The notes under the pieces were generated by a model. That model was given only the letters and a program-made list of their open reading frames with translations, had not been told where the DNA came from and made no database searches. A program made the translations under genes and the position numbers. This document shows, piece after piece, positions 1 to 9,218 of a DNA stretch of 64,000 nt (position 1 is the first letter of the stretch; the number at the start of each line of letters is the position of its first letter). Origin of the DNA: Acinetobacter calcoaceticus DSM 30006 = CIP 81.8. GTDB lineage: Bacteria > Pseudomonadota > Gammaproteobacteria > Pseudomonadales > Moraxellaceae. The DNA lies in contig NZ_KB849780.1 in NCBI RefSeq assembly GCF_000368965.1, positions 620,145-684,144 on the forward strand, read 5' to 3'.

Positions 1-274
1 GCTGTTCCAGACTGCGTTGTGGTTGTTCTTTTGACTTAAAATGGCGTTGTTCTTGTAGGCGTGTTTGTTGTAGAAGCTTTTTCCGTTGTTTTGTGCATGT
101 ATCACAGTGGCAAGTCATTCTTTGATCTTTAAATAGACGGTGCTGACAATGACTGCATTCATGGAATTGAATGTCTTGTTCAAATTGCTCGGCATCTACC
201 CAATACATTGAGGCTTGGCAGAGAGGGCAATGGCTACTTTCATCTAGCTGTTTCTGTAGAATTTGTAAGGCCAT
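1..274 (-). CDS. zinc-ribbon hypothetical protein (partial, runs off the left edge)
   Basis: An open frame starts at an ATG on the minus strand (274) and continues without a stop to the window edge, giving about 91 residues of the N-terminal part. It carries three cysteine-pair groups, CPLC near residue 16, CSHC near residue 41 and CHCDTC near residue 56, typical of zinc-binding ribbons, followed by a basic, Gln-rich stretch. I do not recognise the family. The pattern would suit a small zinc-binding or nucleic-acid-associated protein, but that is inference. The C-terminus lies outside the window. Confidence 0.6.
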   Translation of the reverse strand, partial: MALQILQKQLDESSHCPLCQASMYWVDAEQFEQDIQFHECSHCQHRLFKDQRMTCHCDTCTKQRKKLLQQTRLQEQRHFKSKEQPQRSLEQ

Positions 275-369
275 TTTGCTCCGAACATAAAATAAAAATG
301 ATGGGGCTATTATACACAGCCGTGCTGTAGATGGCGGAGATTGCCACTTTCGTTTGTTGCTAAAATAGA

Positions 370-404
370 AAAACCTAAAATCTATGTTTCGATTTTAGGT
401 TTTC
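370..404. terminator. hairpin terminator between two minus-strand genes
   Basis: A 12-base inverted repeat (AAACCTAAAATC with GATTTTAGGTTT) around a short loop sits just downstream of the stop of the 426-683 gene and is followed on the minus strand by a T-rich run. This is a typical intrinsic terminator for that gene. Confidence 0.7.
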
Positions 405-425
405 ATAGTGGGCTAAAAAGTTGAA

Positions 426-683
426 TTAAACAGGGCACGGCAAGCTCTCATCATTTTGGCCAAGCTTTTTGGCTTTAATAAGCGCCTGTACTTTTTTACT
501 TGGTAATTTCAGTTTCCCTAACGAATCGTAAGTATTAACAATAGAAGTAACCTCCTGAGTAGTAATAGAAATACCTTCCGCAGATAAGAACACGGCAATC
601 ACATGGTGATCGAGTCCTGCTGCTGATAGATCATGAATAGCTTTAATGTTCTCTAGTCGATGAAAATGTGCTTTGAATTCCAT
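426..683 (-). CDS. small hypothetical protein (85 aa)
   Basis: An 85-residue reading frame with ATG at 683, preceded by a good Shine-Dalgarno sequence (AGAGGTG, six bases upstream), and closed by a strong hairpin terminator downstream. The protein is predicted soluble and mostly helical, with no signal peptide and no motif I recognise; its C-terminus is Lys-rich and ends in CPV. The middle (residues about 23-50) has the feel of a helix-turn-helix (AGLDHHVIAVFLS then EGISITTQEV), so DNA binding is possible, but this is only inference. The gene is transcribed alone, away from pepN. Confidence 0.6.
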   Translation of the reverse strand: MEFKAHFHRLENIKAIHDLSAAGLDHHVIAVFLSAEGISITTQEVTSIVNTYDSLGKLKLPSKKVQALIKAKKLGQNDESLPCPV

Positions 684-1001
684 GCTGACACCTCTTGTTC
701 TAATTTAGATACCCATATTGGTATATTTAATTAGGCAAGAACCATGCCCAAAATGTAAGCTGACTCTAAAAAATGTTAAAAGCTAGAGGTGTTTTATTTT
801 TATTGTATAGATTGCTTATATAAACAACGATTATCGTAAATTTGGTCTAATCTGTGCTAATAAAACAGGATTCTAATTTGAAATGTATAAATGAAGTCCC
901 ATTAATTTCATAAAGGTAATCAAATACAGTATGTATGACTTGGCGTATGATATTTCATGACGACTCATACTACCGTTTAGACGAGTATATAAGGAATAAA
1001 G
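684..1001. other. divergent intergenic region upstream of pepN
   Basis: This 318-base AT-rich gap separates the minus-strand 85-aa gene from pepN and must hold both promoters. It contains the 13-base word ATACAGTATGTAT at 924-936, whose exact reverse complement occurs in the promoter of the GST gene (9141-9153). I see no gene here. Confidence 0.4.
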
Positions 1002-3608
1002 ATGAATATTGCGGCGCAGCCTCCAGTTCAGGCAGATCAGACAGTTTATTTAAAAGATTATCAAAAACCTGCGTTCTTGGTTGAATCAATTAATCTTGAT
1101 ATCCAAGTATATGATGACAAAACAATTGTTGATTCGACATTAGTGATGAAGCGTCAAACTGCTGGAGATTTGGTGCTATTAGGCCGTGACCTAGAATTGC
1201 AATCTGTTCAGCTCAATGGACAAATTCTCACTCCTGCACAATATTCACTCGATAGTGAACAACTGGTGATCACTAATGCACCAGATGAAGTCATTTTACA
1301 AACGCAAGTCATTATTCATCCTGAAACGAATACTCAATTAGAAGGCTTATATAAAGCAGATGACTTGTTTGTAACGCAGAACGAACCTGAAGGTTTCCGC
1401 AAAATCACATTCTATCCAGACCGTCCAGACGTACTTTCTGTATTTACTACACGTGTAGAAGCAGACAAAAAATATCCCGTGTTACTTGCAAATGGTAATT
1501 TGCTTGAAACGGGTGAGGTAGGTGAAAACCGCCACTTTGCAATCTGGCAAGACCCAACCAAAAAGCCAAGCTATTTGTTCGCTTGTGTCATTGGTGATTT
1601 AGCTGTTCTTAAAGATCGCTATACGACTTCTGAAGGGCGTGATGTTGCTTTAGAAATTTATGCAATTGAGAAAGACATTCCAAAATGCCATATCGCAATG
1701 GAAGCATTAAAGCATTCTATGCGTTGGGACGAAGAACACTATGGCCGTCCTTATGATCTCGACAACTATATGATCGTTGCGGTAAGTCAGTTCAACATGG
1801 GGGCAATGGAAAATAAAGGTTTAAATATCTTTAATACCGCATGCGTGCTTGCAGATGAAGAATACACAACTGATGCTGCAATTATGCGCGTACAGTCTGT
1901 GATTGCGCATGAATATTTCCATAACTGGACAGGTAACCGTATTACTTGCCGTGACTGGTTTCAGCTCTGCTTAAAAGAAGGCTTAACGGTATTCCGTGAT
2001 CAGTCATTCTCTGAAGATTTACAATCTGCTGCGGTTCAACGTATTGATGACGTCGCCGTACTTAAATCACACCAATTCCCTGAAGATGCAGGTCCATTGT
2101 CGCACCCACCACGTCCAGATCACTTTGTCGAAATTAATAACTTCTATACGGCGACTGTCTATGAAAAAGGTGCGGAAATTAACCGTATGATGTCGACCTT
2201 GTTAGGTAAAGAAAAATACCGTCAAGGGACTGATGAATATTTCCGCCGTCATGATGGACAAGCCGTGACTGTAGAAGATTGGGTCGCTGCATTAACTGCT
2301 GGCTCAGGTGTTGATTTATCTGCCTTTTTAACTTGGTATAACCAACCTGGAACTCCAAAGCTTGAAGCAAAAGGAGAATATGATGCAGCAGCGCAAACTT
2401 ATCGTTTAAGCTTTAAACAAAGCCTAAAAGCACATCCTAAATATCCAAATTTAAAAGCTGTTCCGATTCCTGTGGCATTAGCACTATTTAATGCTAAAAC
2501 AGGTGAGCAATATACATTGCACAGTGAGAACCTATTTGTAAACGATGTTAAAGATGGCGTGTATTTGTTTGACCAAGATGAGGCAACCATTGAGTTTACA
2601 GGTGTGACTGAACAACCAGTTGTTTCGCTACTCCGTAATTTCTCTGCACCCGTAAACCTTGTGTTTAATTATACTGATGACGAGTTAGCTTTCTTAATTC
2701 AGCACGAAACCAATGGCTTTAACCAATGGCAAGCAACGCAAACTTTGCTTGAACGTATTTTGCTAGAAGACCATTCTGCGGATGCATACATTCAGGCAAT
2801 TCAAAGTACTTTGCCTGAGTTAGTTGGTCGCGACCCGCTATTGGCATCGCGTTTGTTTGATGTACCAAGCGAAGGTTATTTGGGTAGCCGCATCGATCAG
2901 AACTATGCACCAGCTGATATTCATGTAAAACGTGAAGCATTGCTCAATCGTTTAGCACAAGAGTTGGGTTCATTCTGGAAAGATACTTACCTTACACTTG
3001 ACCCAGATCTGCAAAAAGAATTTTCTTTGGCAATGGGTGTACGTGCGTTAAAGAACATCATGCTGATGATGATAGCTCGTCAGGGTGATCAAACCGCATT
3101 TGAACTCGCACATGTGCAATATCAGAACACGGGTAATATGTCTGAACGTTTAGGTGCACTACGTGTACTAGTTTGGCAAAATGCGCCTCAAGCTCAAGAT
3201 GTACTTGCTGATTTCTATGATCGTTTTAAAGATGAAGCTTTATCTTTAGATCAGTGGTTTATGATTCAGGCTGCAAACCCGAATGCGACAACTGAAACAA
3301 TTGAATACCTCACTCAACATCCTGATTATGATTTAACAACTCCAAACCGTATTCGTGCGGTGAGTGGAGGATTGTCAAATAATCCTGAAAACACGTGGGG
3401 CTTTGGTGTAGCTCACTTTATTAACCTTGCACAATATCTTGACGAGAAGAATCCAATTTTAGGTTCACGACTGTTACAGGTATTGTCACGTTGGTACACT
3501 TTGGCAGAACCTCAGCGGACTCAAGTGCAACAGGCTTTGCAAGCATTGCAGCCTAAAGTGAAATCGAAAAATGTCTCTGAAACTTTAAATAGTATGTTGA
3601 GTGTTTAA
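1002..3608 (+). CDS. pepN: aminopeptidase N (M1 family)
   Basis: An 868-residue protein, the usual length for bacterial PepN (E. coli 870). It is a cytoplasmic zinc metallo-aminopeptidase that removes N-terminal residues from peptides in the last steps of protein turnover. The substrate-binding GAMEN motif lies near residues 267-271. The zinc site is HEYFH starting at residue 303, with the third ligand Glu about 19 residues on, inside the family block RDWFQLCLKEGLTVFRDQ. The N-terminal half is the beta-saddle and catalytic domain; the C-terminal half is the helical bowl characteristic of gamma-proteobacterial PepN. ATG at 1002 follows AAGGAATAAAG. It is monocistronic, with a terminator after the stop. 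Identification is firm. Confidence 0.97.
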   Translation: MNIAAQPPVQADQTVYLKDYQKPAFLVESINLDIQVYDDKTIVDSTLVMKRQTAGDLVLLGRDLELQSVQLNGQILTPAQYSLDSEQLVITNAPDEVILQTQVIIHPETNTQLEGLYKADDLFVTQNEPEGFRKITFYPDRPDVLSVFTTRVEADKKYPVLLANGNLLETGEVGENRHFAIWQDPTKKPSYLFACVIGDLAVLKDRYTTSEGRDVALEIYAIEKDIPKCHIAMEALKHSMRWDEEHYGRPYDLDNYMIVAVSQFNMGAMENKGLNIFNTACVLADEEYTTDAAIMRVQSVIAHEYFHNWTGNRITCRDWFQLCLKEGLTVFRDQSFSEDLQSAAVQRIDDVAVLKSHQFPEDAGPLSHPPRPDHFVEINNFYTATVYEKGAEINRMMSTLLGKEKYRQGTDEYFRRHDGQAVTVEDWVAALTAGSGVDLSAFLTWYNQPGTPKLEAKGEYDAAAQTYRLSFKQSLKAHPKYPNLKAVPIPVALALFNAKTGEQYTLHSENLFVNDVKDGVYLFDQDEATIEFTGVTEQPVVSLLRNFSAPVNLVFNYTDDELAFLIQHETNGFNQWQATQTLLERILLEDHSADAYIQAIQSTLPELVGRDPLLASRLFDVPSEGYLGSRIDQNYAPADIHVKREALLNRLAQELGSFWKDTYLTLDPDLQKEFSLAMGVRALKNIMLMMIARQGDQTAFELAHVQYQNTGNMSERLGALRVLVWQNAPQAQDVLADFYDRFKDEALSLDQWFMIQAANPNATTETIEYLTQHPDYDLTTPNRIRAVSGGLSNNPENTWGFGVAHFINLAQYLDEKNPILGSRLLQVLSRWYTLAEPQRTQVQQALQALQPKVKSKNVSETLNSMLSV

Positions 3609-3624
3609 TTAGACTTAAATATAA

Positions 3625-3657
3625 AAAATAAAGGTCTCGTAAGAGGCCTTTATTTTT
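3625..3657 (+). terminator. pepN terminator
   Basis: A hairpin with arms ATAAAGGTCTC and GAGGCCTTTAT around GTAA, followed by a T-rich stretch, starting about 20 bases after the pepN stop. Confidence 0.75.
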
Positions 3658-4200
3658 ATATGTCTCTATAGAGATTTAATGCTTTAAAAAATAAAACTTT
3701 CCTTGTAGTAATTCGTCTTTAGCTCCATTTCTCATAATTTTACTTTTATTTAAATTATAATATTTGATAGTTTGTTTGAAATTTATATTTAAGTAATTAT
3801 ATACAATCAAAATTTAAGAGAGCAATAATATAAAAATAAAGTAAGTAAATCTGTATTTAGTATTTAGTTTCATAAAATTAGCTAAATTTTTGACATATTT
3901 ATTTAAATTTTACTTAATAAATTTTGTGAAGGTTTTATTTAAATTATTTAAATCAATGGGTTGGTTTTTTGGTGTGTTAATTTTTGTATCTGTGGAGTTG
4001 GCTTGAGTAATTATATTTTGTTAATTAGAAATTAAAATAGTAATAAGATCATGCATTTTAATTGTTTTTATGTATGATGTTTAAAATAGGGTAAAAAAAT
4101 AAACTTTAAAAGGAGCAGTCAAATAAAAATGATTGTAAGAATAAGTGCTAAATTTTTTATATCTATTAGTTTTAACAATTTAATTTAAAAGGTTTTGACT
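3658..4200 (+). promoter_or_regulatory. long AT-rich leader of the first pilus operon
   Basis: More than 500 bases of very AT-rich sequence precede the first pilus subunit gene; a long AT-rich leader is also present before the second pilus operon. A possible 19-codon leader ORF (4129-4188) begins after AAAAGGAG (about 4108-4115), but the spacing of about 13 bases is long. A sequence this AT-rich is a natural target for H-NS-type silencing (inference). I cannot place the promoter with confidence. Confidence 0.35.
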
Positions 4201-4731
4201 ATGAAAAAGACTTTTTTTCATTTATCAGTAATTGCTGCAGCATTATGTTCTCTCAATTCAGCAAATGCAGCTACAGCAACGGGTACATTAACTGTTCAGG
4301 CAACAGTAACGAATAGTTGTGTATTGAATACTTCAGCTACAGGTACAACAGCGAATGCAGTTTTAGACTTTGGGACTTTAAGTTCTCTTGCTAGCAACGT
4401 AGATGCAGACACCACAACGGCAGGTGGTACCTCAATCAAAGTCCTTTGTAACAACACTGTGCCGTGGACTTTGGCTTTTGATGCTGGGCAAAATGCTCAA
4501 ACGACTCAACGCCGTATGATTGGTGGAGCAACAAGTAACGAATATATTCCTTATAACCTCTACTCAGATACGGGGCATGCCACAGCAATCGGCATTGCAA
4601 CGACTGCCTATAGTGGAACTGGTAGTGGTGCAGTACAAACAGTGAATGTATATGGCCGTATTCCAGCTGGCTCAACGCTGCCGAGTGCGGGTAGCTATCT
4701 TGATACAGTAACAATAACAGTAACTTATTAA
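4201..4731 (+). CDS. prpA: spore-coat-U pilus major subunit (PrpA/CsuA/B-like)
   Basis: A secreted 176-residue pilin. It has a signal peptide ending at SANA, then a mature Ala/Thr/Gly-rich beta-strand protein of the SCPU (spore coat U) family with an early Cys (NSC) and a later one (LCNN), the usual disulfide. It ends in the donor-strand-like motif VTITVTY. The open frame reaches a TTG six bases upstream, but ATG at 4201 is chosen because AAAAGG sits eight bases before it and the paralogous subunit at 60089 starts at the same residue. It is the first gene of a chaperone-usher operon. In A. baumannii the four-gene version is known as the photoregulated pilus prpABCD; the symbol is from neighbourhood and layout and is not certain. 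Confidence 0.85.
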   Translation: MKKTFFHLSVIAAALCSLNSANAATATGTLTVQATVTNSCVLNTSATGTTANAVLDFGTLSSLASNVDADTTTAGGTSIKVLCNNTVPWTLAFDAGQNAQTTQRRMIGGATSNEYIPYNLYSDTGHATAIGIATTAYSGTGSGAVQTVNVYGRIPAGSTLPSAGSYLDTVTITVTY

Positions 4732-4752
4732 TTTTTATAAATTAGAAATATT

Positions 4753-4776
4753 GTTAGCCCTTTTGAAAGGGCTAAC
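4753..4776 (+). terminator. intercistronic hairpin after the pilus subunit gene
   Basis: A perfect 10-bp stem (GTTAGCCCTT with AAGGGCTAAC, loop TTGA) between the major subunit and the chaperone gene, with no strong T-run. It probably stabilises the subunit mRNA or ends part of the transcripts, so that the subunit is made in excess over chaperone and usher. The second operon has a hairpin of different sequence at the same place (60646-60671). Confidence 0.65.
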
Positions 4777-4805
4777 ACATTAAAAAAGTTATATTTGAGT
4801 AAATC

Positions 4806-5510
4806 ATGAAAAAAAATATATTTATTATTACGGGATTATTCTTATCTTTTTCTAGCATTATTAACGCCGCTACAATTCGTCTTTCGCCTGTGAATGTAGA
4901 AATATTAAGTAATCAGAGTGCTGCTTCAATTAGTTTATTTAATCAATCGAATGAAAGTAGTGATTTGCAGATTCGTGTATTTGAATGGACTCAGAAAAAT
5001 GGACAGGATCAGTTAATACCTACAGATGAAATCGCAATTAGCCCGCCATTTTTAAAACTACAGTCTAATGATTCTTATAACTTGCGTGTAGTTAGAATTA
5101 ATCCAGCACCTGTTTCTGGTGAAAAAACGTATCGTATTATTATTGATGAACTACCAAAGCCAATTGATAGCCGTAAAGCAGCTCAAGGGGTTAACGTACT
5201 TTTACGCTCGTCATTGCCTGTATTTGTAGTAAATAAAGACGCGATTACTCAATTAAATTGGAAAATTGATGCTAATCAGGAGGTGCCTTCCTTAAATATT
5301 AGTAATATTGGAAACCGGCATGCACTTTTAAATGACTTAACGCTTGTGGATACCACAGCAAATAAAAGCTATCCGATTAAAGTAAATACGGTGAATGGTT
5401 ATATTCTTGCGGAGCAGGCACGAAGCTACTCTATTAATAATTTTACATATCAGCCAAATCATAAATACAGCGTTTCTCTGACAGTTAATGGTAAGAAAAT
5501 CACACTTTAA
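4806..5510 (+). CDS. prpB: periplasmic pilus chaperone (PrpB/CsuC-like)
   Basis: A 234-residue PapD-type chaperone. The signal peptide ends at INAA. The mature protein starts with the N-terminal immunoglobulin-like domain (IRLSPVNVEIL) and includes the edge-strand region LRVVRINPAP before YRIIIDELP, which supplies the strand that completes pilus subunits. A second beta domain follows. It is expected to hold subunits in the periplasm and deliver them to the usher encoded immediately downstream, nine bases away. It is strongly similar to the chaperone at 60703, most clearly in the middle of the protein. Confidence 0.88.
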   Translation: MKKNIFIITGLFLSFSSIINAATIRLSPVNVEILSNQSAASISLFNQSNESSDLQIRVFEWTQKNGQDQLIPTDEIAISPPFLKLQSNDSYNLRVVRINPAPVSGEKTYRIIIDELPKPIDSRKAAQGVNVLLRSSLPVFVVNKDAITQLNWKIDANQEVPSLNISNIGNRHALLNDLTLVDTTANKSYPIKVNTVNGYILAEQARSYSINNFTYQPNHKYSVSLTVNGKKITL

Positions 5511-5519
5511 GAGGCTTAT

Positions 5520-7979
5520 ATGAAATACATTATAGGTGTCTTATGTGTTGCATATCTTCCTGCGTATTCTTTTGCTGAGCAACTCCAAGATAATACGAAC
5601 ACTCCAATTCCCAGTGTTCCTAAATCTATAGATAGCAATAATAAATATGCACAGGTGAATACCAATGGAGAGGAACAATATCTTAATTTTACTCAGCTTT
5701 TTTTAATTGTTTCTATCAATTCAAATGCGGCTGAAGACTTAGTTGCTGTGAAGCAATCTAAGGATGGAAAGCTATATATTCGCTCTGGTGCCTTAAAAAC
5801 TTTAAGAGTGAAAATGGATGAGCATGTTGCTGATAGCCAATGGGTGGGTATTAATGAACTAAAAGGAATTCAGTTTAGATATCTAGAGAATGAGCAATCT
5901 CTAAACTTACAAGTTCCTTCAAGCATGTTGACGGATTATTCAGTTGACTTAAATGGTCAACAGCTCACGAGTCCTCATTTACTGAAAATGAAGCCCTTAA
6001 ATGCGGCCATTTTGAACTATAGCCTCTATCACACCATGACCAATGACGAGAATGTTTTCTCCGGTTCGGCAGAAGGGATCTTTAACAGCGCAATTGGTAA
6101 TTTTTCATCAGGGGTTTTATACAACGGCAGTAATGAAACTAGTTATAGCCATGAAAAATGGGTACGTCTGGAAAGTAAGTGGCAGTATGTAGACCCTGAA
6201 AAGATCAGAATATATACCTTAGGAGACTTTATTTCCAATAGTTCTGACTGGGGGAGTAGTGTACGACTAGCTGGTTTTCAGTGGTCGAGTGCTTACACCC
6301 AACGAGGTGATATTGTCACCTCGGCACTCCCACAATTTTCCGGTTCGGCTGCACTGCCTTCGACACTAGATTTATACGTTAACCAACAAAAGATTTATTC
6401 AGGACTTGTTCCCTCAGGTCCGTTTGATATTAAGCAGCTACCGTTTATTTCGGGTAATGAAGTCACGCTTGTGACTACCGATGCGACGGGTCAGCAGAGC
6501 ATTACTAAACAGGCTTACTATTTTTCATCTAAAATTCTGGCAAAAGGGATTAATGAATTTTCAGTAGATGTCGGGGTTCCTCGTTATAACTATGGGTTGT
6601 ATTCAAACGATTATGATGATGCCACTTTTGCTTCGGGTGCGATTCGATACGGCTACAGCAACTCGCTGACCTTAAGCGGTGGTGCAGAAGCTTCAACAGA
6701 TGGGCTATCAAATCTGGGCACTGGTTTTGCCAAGAACCTGTTTGGTTTCGGGGTAATTAATGCCGACATTGCAGCGAGCCAGTATAAAGATGAAAACGGT
6801 TATTCTGCCTTAGTTGGTTTAGAAGGGCGTATCAGTAAGAATATTTCGTTTAATACCAGTTATCGCAAAGTATTTGATAACTATTTTGACCTTGCCCGTG
6901 TGTCTCAAATTCGATATTTAAAAGATAATCAAACCGATGCTGAACCCAAAAACTATCTAAGCTACAGCGCACTGGCAGATGAAATTTTTAGGGCAGGAAT
7001 TAACTATAATTTTTATGAGGGGTATGGAGCTTATCTGGGTTATAACCAGATTAAATTTAGCGACAATTCTTATAAATTAGTGTCTGCCAATTTGAGTGGA
7101 AGTATAAACAAGAACTGGGGATTTTATACCTCAGCGTATAAAGATTATGAAAATCACAAAGACTATGGCATTTACTTTGCGCTGCGTTATACACCATCTA
7201 CCAGAATCAATGCGATTACGAGTGTATCTAGTGATAGCGGCAGGTTGAGTTACCGTCAAGAAATATTCGGTTTATCAGAACCTCAAATCGGTTCATTTGG
7301 ATGGGGTGGCTATGTTGAGCACGATCAGGATGCGAATCAAAACAATGCATCTATCTATGCTTCTTACCGTGCTCGGGCAGCCTACCTGACAGGTCGATAT
7401 AACCGAATTGGGGATAATGACCAAGTTGCAGTTTCAGCGACAGGATCGTTGGTTGCGGCAGCTGGACGGATTTTTGCAGCTAATGAAATTGGAGATGGCT
7501 ACGCTGTTGTGACCAATGCTGGACCGCAAAGCCAAATTATAAATGGTGGAGTCAATTTAGGTGTAACTGATAGTTCTGGAAGATTTCTGATTCCTAGTCT
7601 AATGCCATATAAAGAGAATCATATTTATTTAGATCCATCGTATCTACCTTTAAATTGGAGTGTTAAATCTACAGATCAAAAAACAGTGGTTGGTTATCGC
7701 CAAGGCGGTCTTATTGATTTTGGTGCTCATCAGGTTATTTCAGGGTTAGTAAAACTTGTTGATTCGAACAACTCAGCGTTATTGCCAGGTTATACGGTTC
7801 GAATTAATGGGCAACAAGATGGGGTGGTTGGCTACGACGGTGAAGTATTTATTCCAAACCTTTTAAAGCAAAACAAACTTGAAGTCGATCTTCTGGATCA
7901 TGGTTCATGCCAAGTTGACTTCACATATAACAGTAATCAGTACTCAACTAAAAAATTGGGACCTTATGTATGTCATTAA
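5520..7979 (+). CDS. prpC: outer-membrane pilus usher (PrpC/CsuD-like)
   Basis: An 819-residue usher that forms the outer-membrane pore through which pilus subunits are polymerised and exported. It has a signal peptide ending near SFAEQ, an N-terminal chaperone-docking domain (about residues 30-130), a long beta-barrel section with plug, and C-terminal beta domains ending in a Cys pair (GSCQVDF and PYVC). ATG at 5520 follows AAGAGGC. The stop overlaps the tip-adhesin start by 10 bases. The middle third (bases 5861-7234) is almost identical to the usher at 61421, while the N-terminal domain and part of the C-terminal domain differ, which indicates gene conversion between the two operons. Confidence 0.92.
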   Translation: MKYIIGVLCVAYLPAYSFAEQLQDNTNTPIPSVPKSIDSNNKYAQVNTNGEEQYLNFTQLFLIVSINSNAAEDLVAVKQSKDGKLYIRSGALKTLRVKMDEHVADSQWVGINELKGIQFRYLENEQSLNLQVPSSMLTDYSVDLNGQQLTSPHLLKMKPLNAAILNYSLYHTMTNDENVFSGSAEGIFNSAIGNFSSGVLYNGSNETSYSHEKWVRLESKWQYVDPEKIRIYTLGDFISNSSDWGSSVRLAGFQWSSAYTQRGDIVTSALPQFSGSAALPSTLDLYVNQQKIYSGLVPSGPFDIKQLPFISGNEVTLVTTDATGQQSITKQAYYFSSKILAKGINEFSVDVGVPRYNYGLYSNDYDDATFASGAIRYGYSNSLTLSGGAEASTDGLSNLGTGFAKNLFGFGVINADIAASQYKDENGYSALVGLEGRISKNISFNTSYRKVFDNYFDLARVSQIRYLKDNQTDAEPKNYLSYSALADEIFRAGINYNFYEGYGAYLGYNQIKFSDNSYKLVSANLSGSINKNWGFYTSAYKDYENHKDYGIYFALRYTPSTRINAITSVSSDSGRLSYRQEIFGLSEPQIGSFGWGGYVEHDQDANQNNASIYASYRARAAYLTGRYNRIGDNDQVAVSATGSLVAAAGRIFAANEIGDGYAVVTNAGPQSQIINGGVNLGVTDSSGRFLIPSLMPYKENHIYLDPSYLPLNWSVKSTDQKTVVGYRQGGLIDFGAHQVISGLVKLVDSNNSALLPGYTVRINGQQDGVVGYDGEVFIPNLLKQNKLEVDLLDHGSCQVDFTYNSNQYSTKKLGPYVCH
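5861..7234 (+). repeat. near-identical usher tract, copy 1
   Basis: This segment aligns without gaps to 61741-63114 (constant offset 55880). It includes runs of complete identity of 156 bases (6171-6326) and 198 bases (6984-7181). From the MLTDYSV motif to the TSVSS motif the two proteins differ by a single residue (Thr/Ala in NLGTGF/NLGAGF). Similarity falls abruptly on both sides. Confidence 0.9.
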
Positions 7980-8989
7980 ATATTATGAATAAGGCTCAAA
8001 TAGAGAGCTATAAGAAATTTTCATTGTCTTTAAAATACTTTATAGGCATTGGCTTATTTTATCTCGTTTATGCATTTTTTAGTCCGGCACATGCGGCTTG
8101 TACGGTAACTGGAACCACTAATAGTACGTTTACTTACACGGCAGCAAATATTAATAGTGATGCAACTGTAAACCTTTCAGGCACAATTACTTGCACGAAT
8201 TTAGGACTTCCCCAGATTTCTAATTTCATGTGTATGAAAACCGTATTTACTGGAACCACAAATGCAATTAACAGTGTTTCATTACCTTATACAGTCACTG
8301 CAACTGTAGGTGGGGCTGGGTCTTCTTCCACAAATCAAACTTCAAATGTATGGTATGGTCCAGTGAGAACGGTCGCTTCAAATAATATTGTGAGTTACTC
8401 GGTAAATGTAAAAGTACCAGCCCAAACGGGGTCACTCATTGCATATCCTAAAGGAACATATACGGCTTCGGTTCGGTTGTATTGGGATATGGATCTTTTG
8501 GGTTTATCATGCGGTGATTTAATTGGTGGCTGGGATTCAGGTGATACATTGCTAACAGCAAACTTTGTGGTGCCAAGTTTGTGCCAATTAAACTCAACCT
8601 CTACTGTAGATTTCGGCAATATTAATGATATTAGTACGACTAAGCATGATTACACAGCGCAAGGAGCTGTAAATTCGACCTGTAATTATGGAACGCCATA
8701 TAGCATTTATTTAGGGGATGGGAATAACCGTATTGCTGGTGGCTTTAGACGTATGACCAATGGCAATAATGAATTTATTCCCTATCAGTTATATAAAGAT
8801 TCTAACTATAGTACGGTGTGGGATGCTACAGGAGGCGTAACCAATGTTGGAGGGGCAGGAGGAGTCTCAAAAACTGGTACAGGTAGCGCTCAAACTACTC
8901 CAGTGTATGGAAAAATTCTGCAAAGTATTTCCATTGCAAGTACACCAGGTAATTATTCTGATAGTGTTGTTGTTACAGTGACTTATTAA
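7970..8989 (+). CDS. prpD: pilus tip subunit with two spore-coat-U domains (PrpD/CsuE-like)
   Basis: A 339-residue secreted protein. A basic N-terminal region of about 25 residues precedes a hydrophobic segment ending at SPAHA, then two SCPU domains: one beginning ACTVTGTTN and one beginning near residue 203 (CQLNSTSTVDFG). The two-domain layout is that of the Csu tip adhesin CsuE, which contacts surfaces through hydrophobic loops. The ATG at 7970 overlaps the usher stop; an ATG at 7985 is also possible, but the second operon keeps the same overlapping ATG, supporting 7970. It is the last gene of the operon. Confidence 0.85.
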   Translation: MSLNIMNKAQIESYKKFSLSLKYFIGIGLFYLVYAFFSPAHAACTVTGTTNSTFTYTAANINSDATVNLSGTITCTNLGLPQISNFMCMKTVFTGTTNAINSVSLPYTVTATVGGAGSSSTNQTSNVWYGPVRTVASNNIVSYSVNVKVPAQTGSLIAYPKGTYTASVRLYWDMDLLGLSCGDLIGGWDSGDTLLTANFVVPSLCQLNSTSTVDFGNINDISTTKHDYTAQGAVNSTCNYGTPYSIYLGDGNNRIAGGFRRMTNGNNEFIPYQLYKDSNYSTVWDATGGVTNVGGAGGVSKTGTGSAQTTPVYGKILQSISIASTPGNYSDSVVVTVTY

Positions 8990-9003
8990 TTTATCAAATA
9001 TAC

Positions 9004-9033
9004 GCGGTTCTATTTTAGTAAAAATGGTTCCGC
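9004..9033 (+). terminator. possible terminator of the first pilus operon
   Basis: An imperfect hairpin (GCGG and CCGC arms, a two-base mismatch, then a paired CTATTTT/AAAAATG stretch) just after the tip gene, followed by ATAATTTTAA. Weak but in the expected place. Confidence 0.4.
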
Positions 9034-9129
9034 ATAATTTTAATTATATTCATTAAAACTGGCTGAGCATAAAACGATATAAATCAAATTATTTTAGTTT
9101 TTTGAAACTTGTCCGTCATCAAAAACGGT

Positions 9130-9156
9130 TTGACTTAAAAATACATACTGTATATT
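9130..9156 (+). promoter_or_regulatory. promoter with palindromic site upstream of the GST gene
   Basis: TTGACT (9130-9135) could be a -35 box, with TATATT or TATTTA about 15-17 bases further as the -10. Between them lies ATACATACTGTAT (9141-9153), the exact reverse complement of a word in the pepN upstream region. A repressor site is plausible, but the binding protein is unknown. Confidence 0.4.
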
Positions 9157-9218
9157 TATTGATTAGTTCTAAAAAAGAACTAGTAAGCAAAACAGGCAAT
9201 TAAAATAAAGGTGAATAA

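Noticed and set aside
3658..4120. small genes in the AT-rich gap after pepN
   Set aside because: Short frames only, without ribosome-binding sites or codon bias; the best (a 19-codon leader at 4129-4188) is reported only within the leader entry.
4436..4714. antisense ORF in the first pilus subunit gene
   Set aside because: An accident of the repetitive codons of the pilin. The corresponding region of the second pilus subunit gene does not keep this frame as a single ORF.
9004..9036. symmetrical regulatory palindrome after the first pilus operon
   Set aside because: The GCGG/CCGC arms have internal mismatches and no second copy; it fits an imperfect terminator better.
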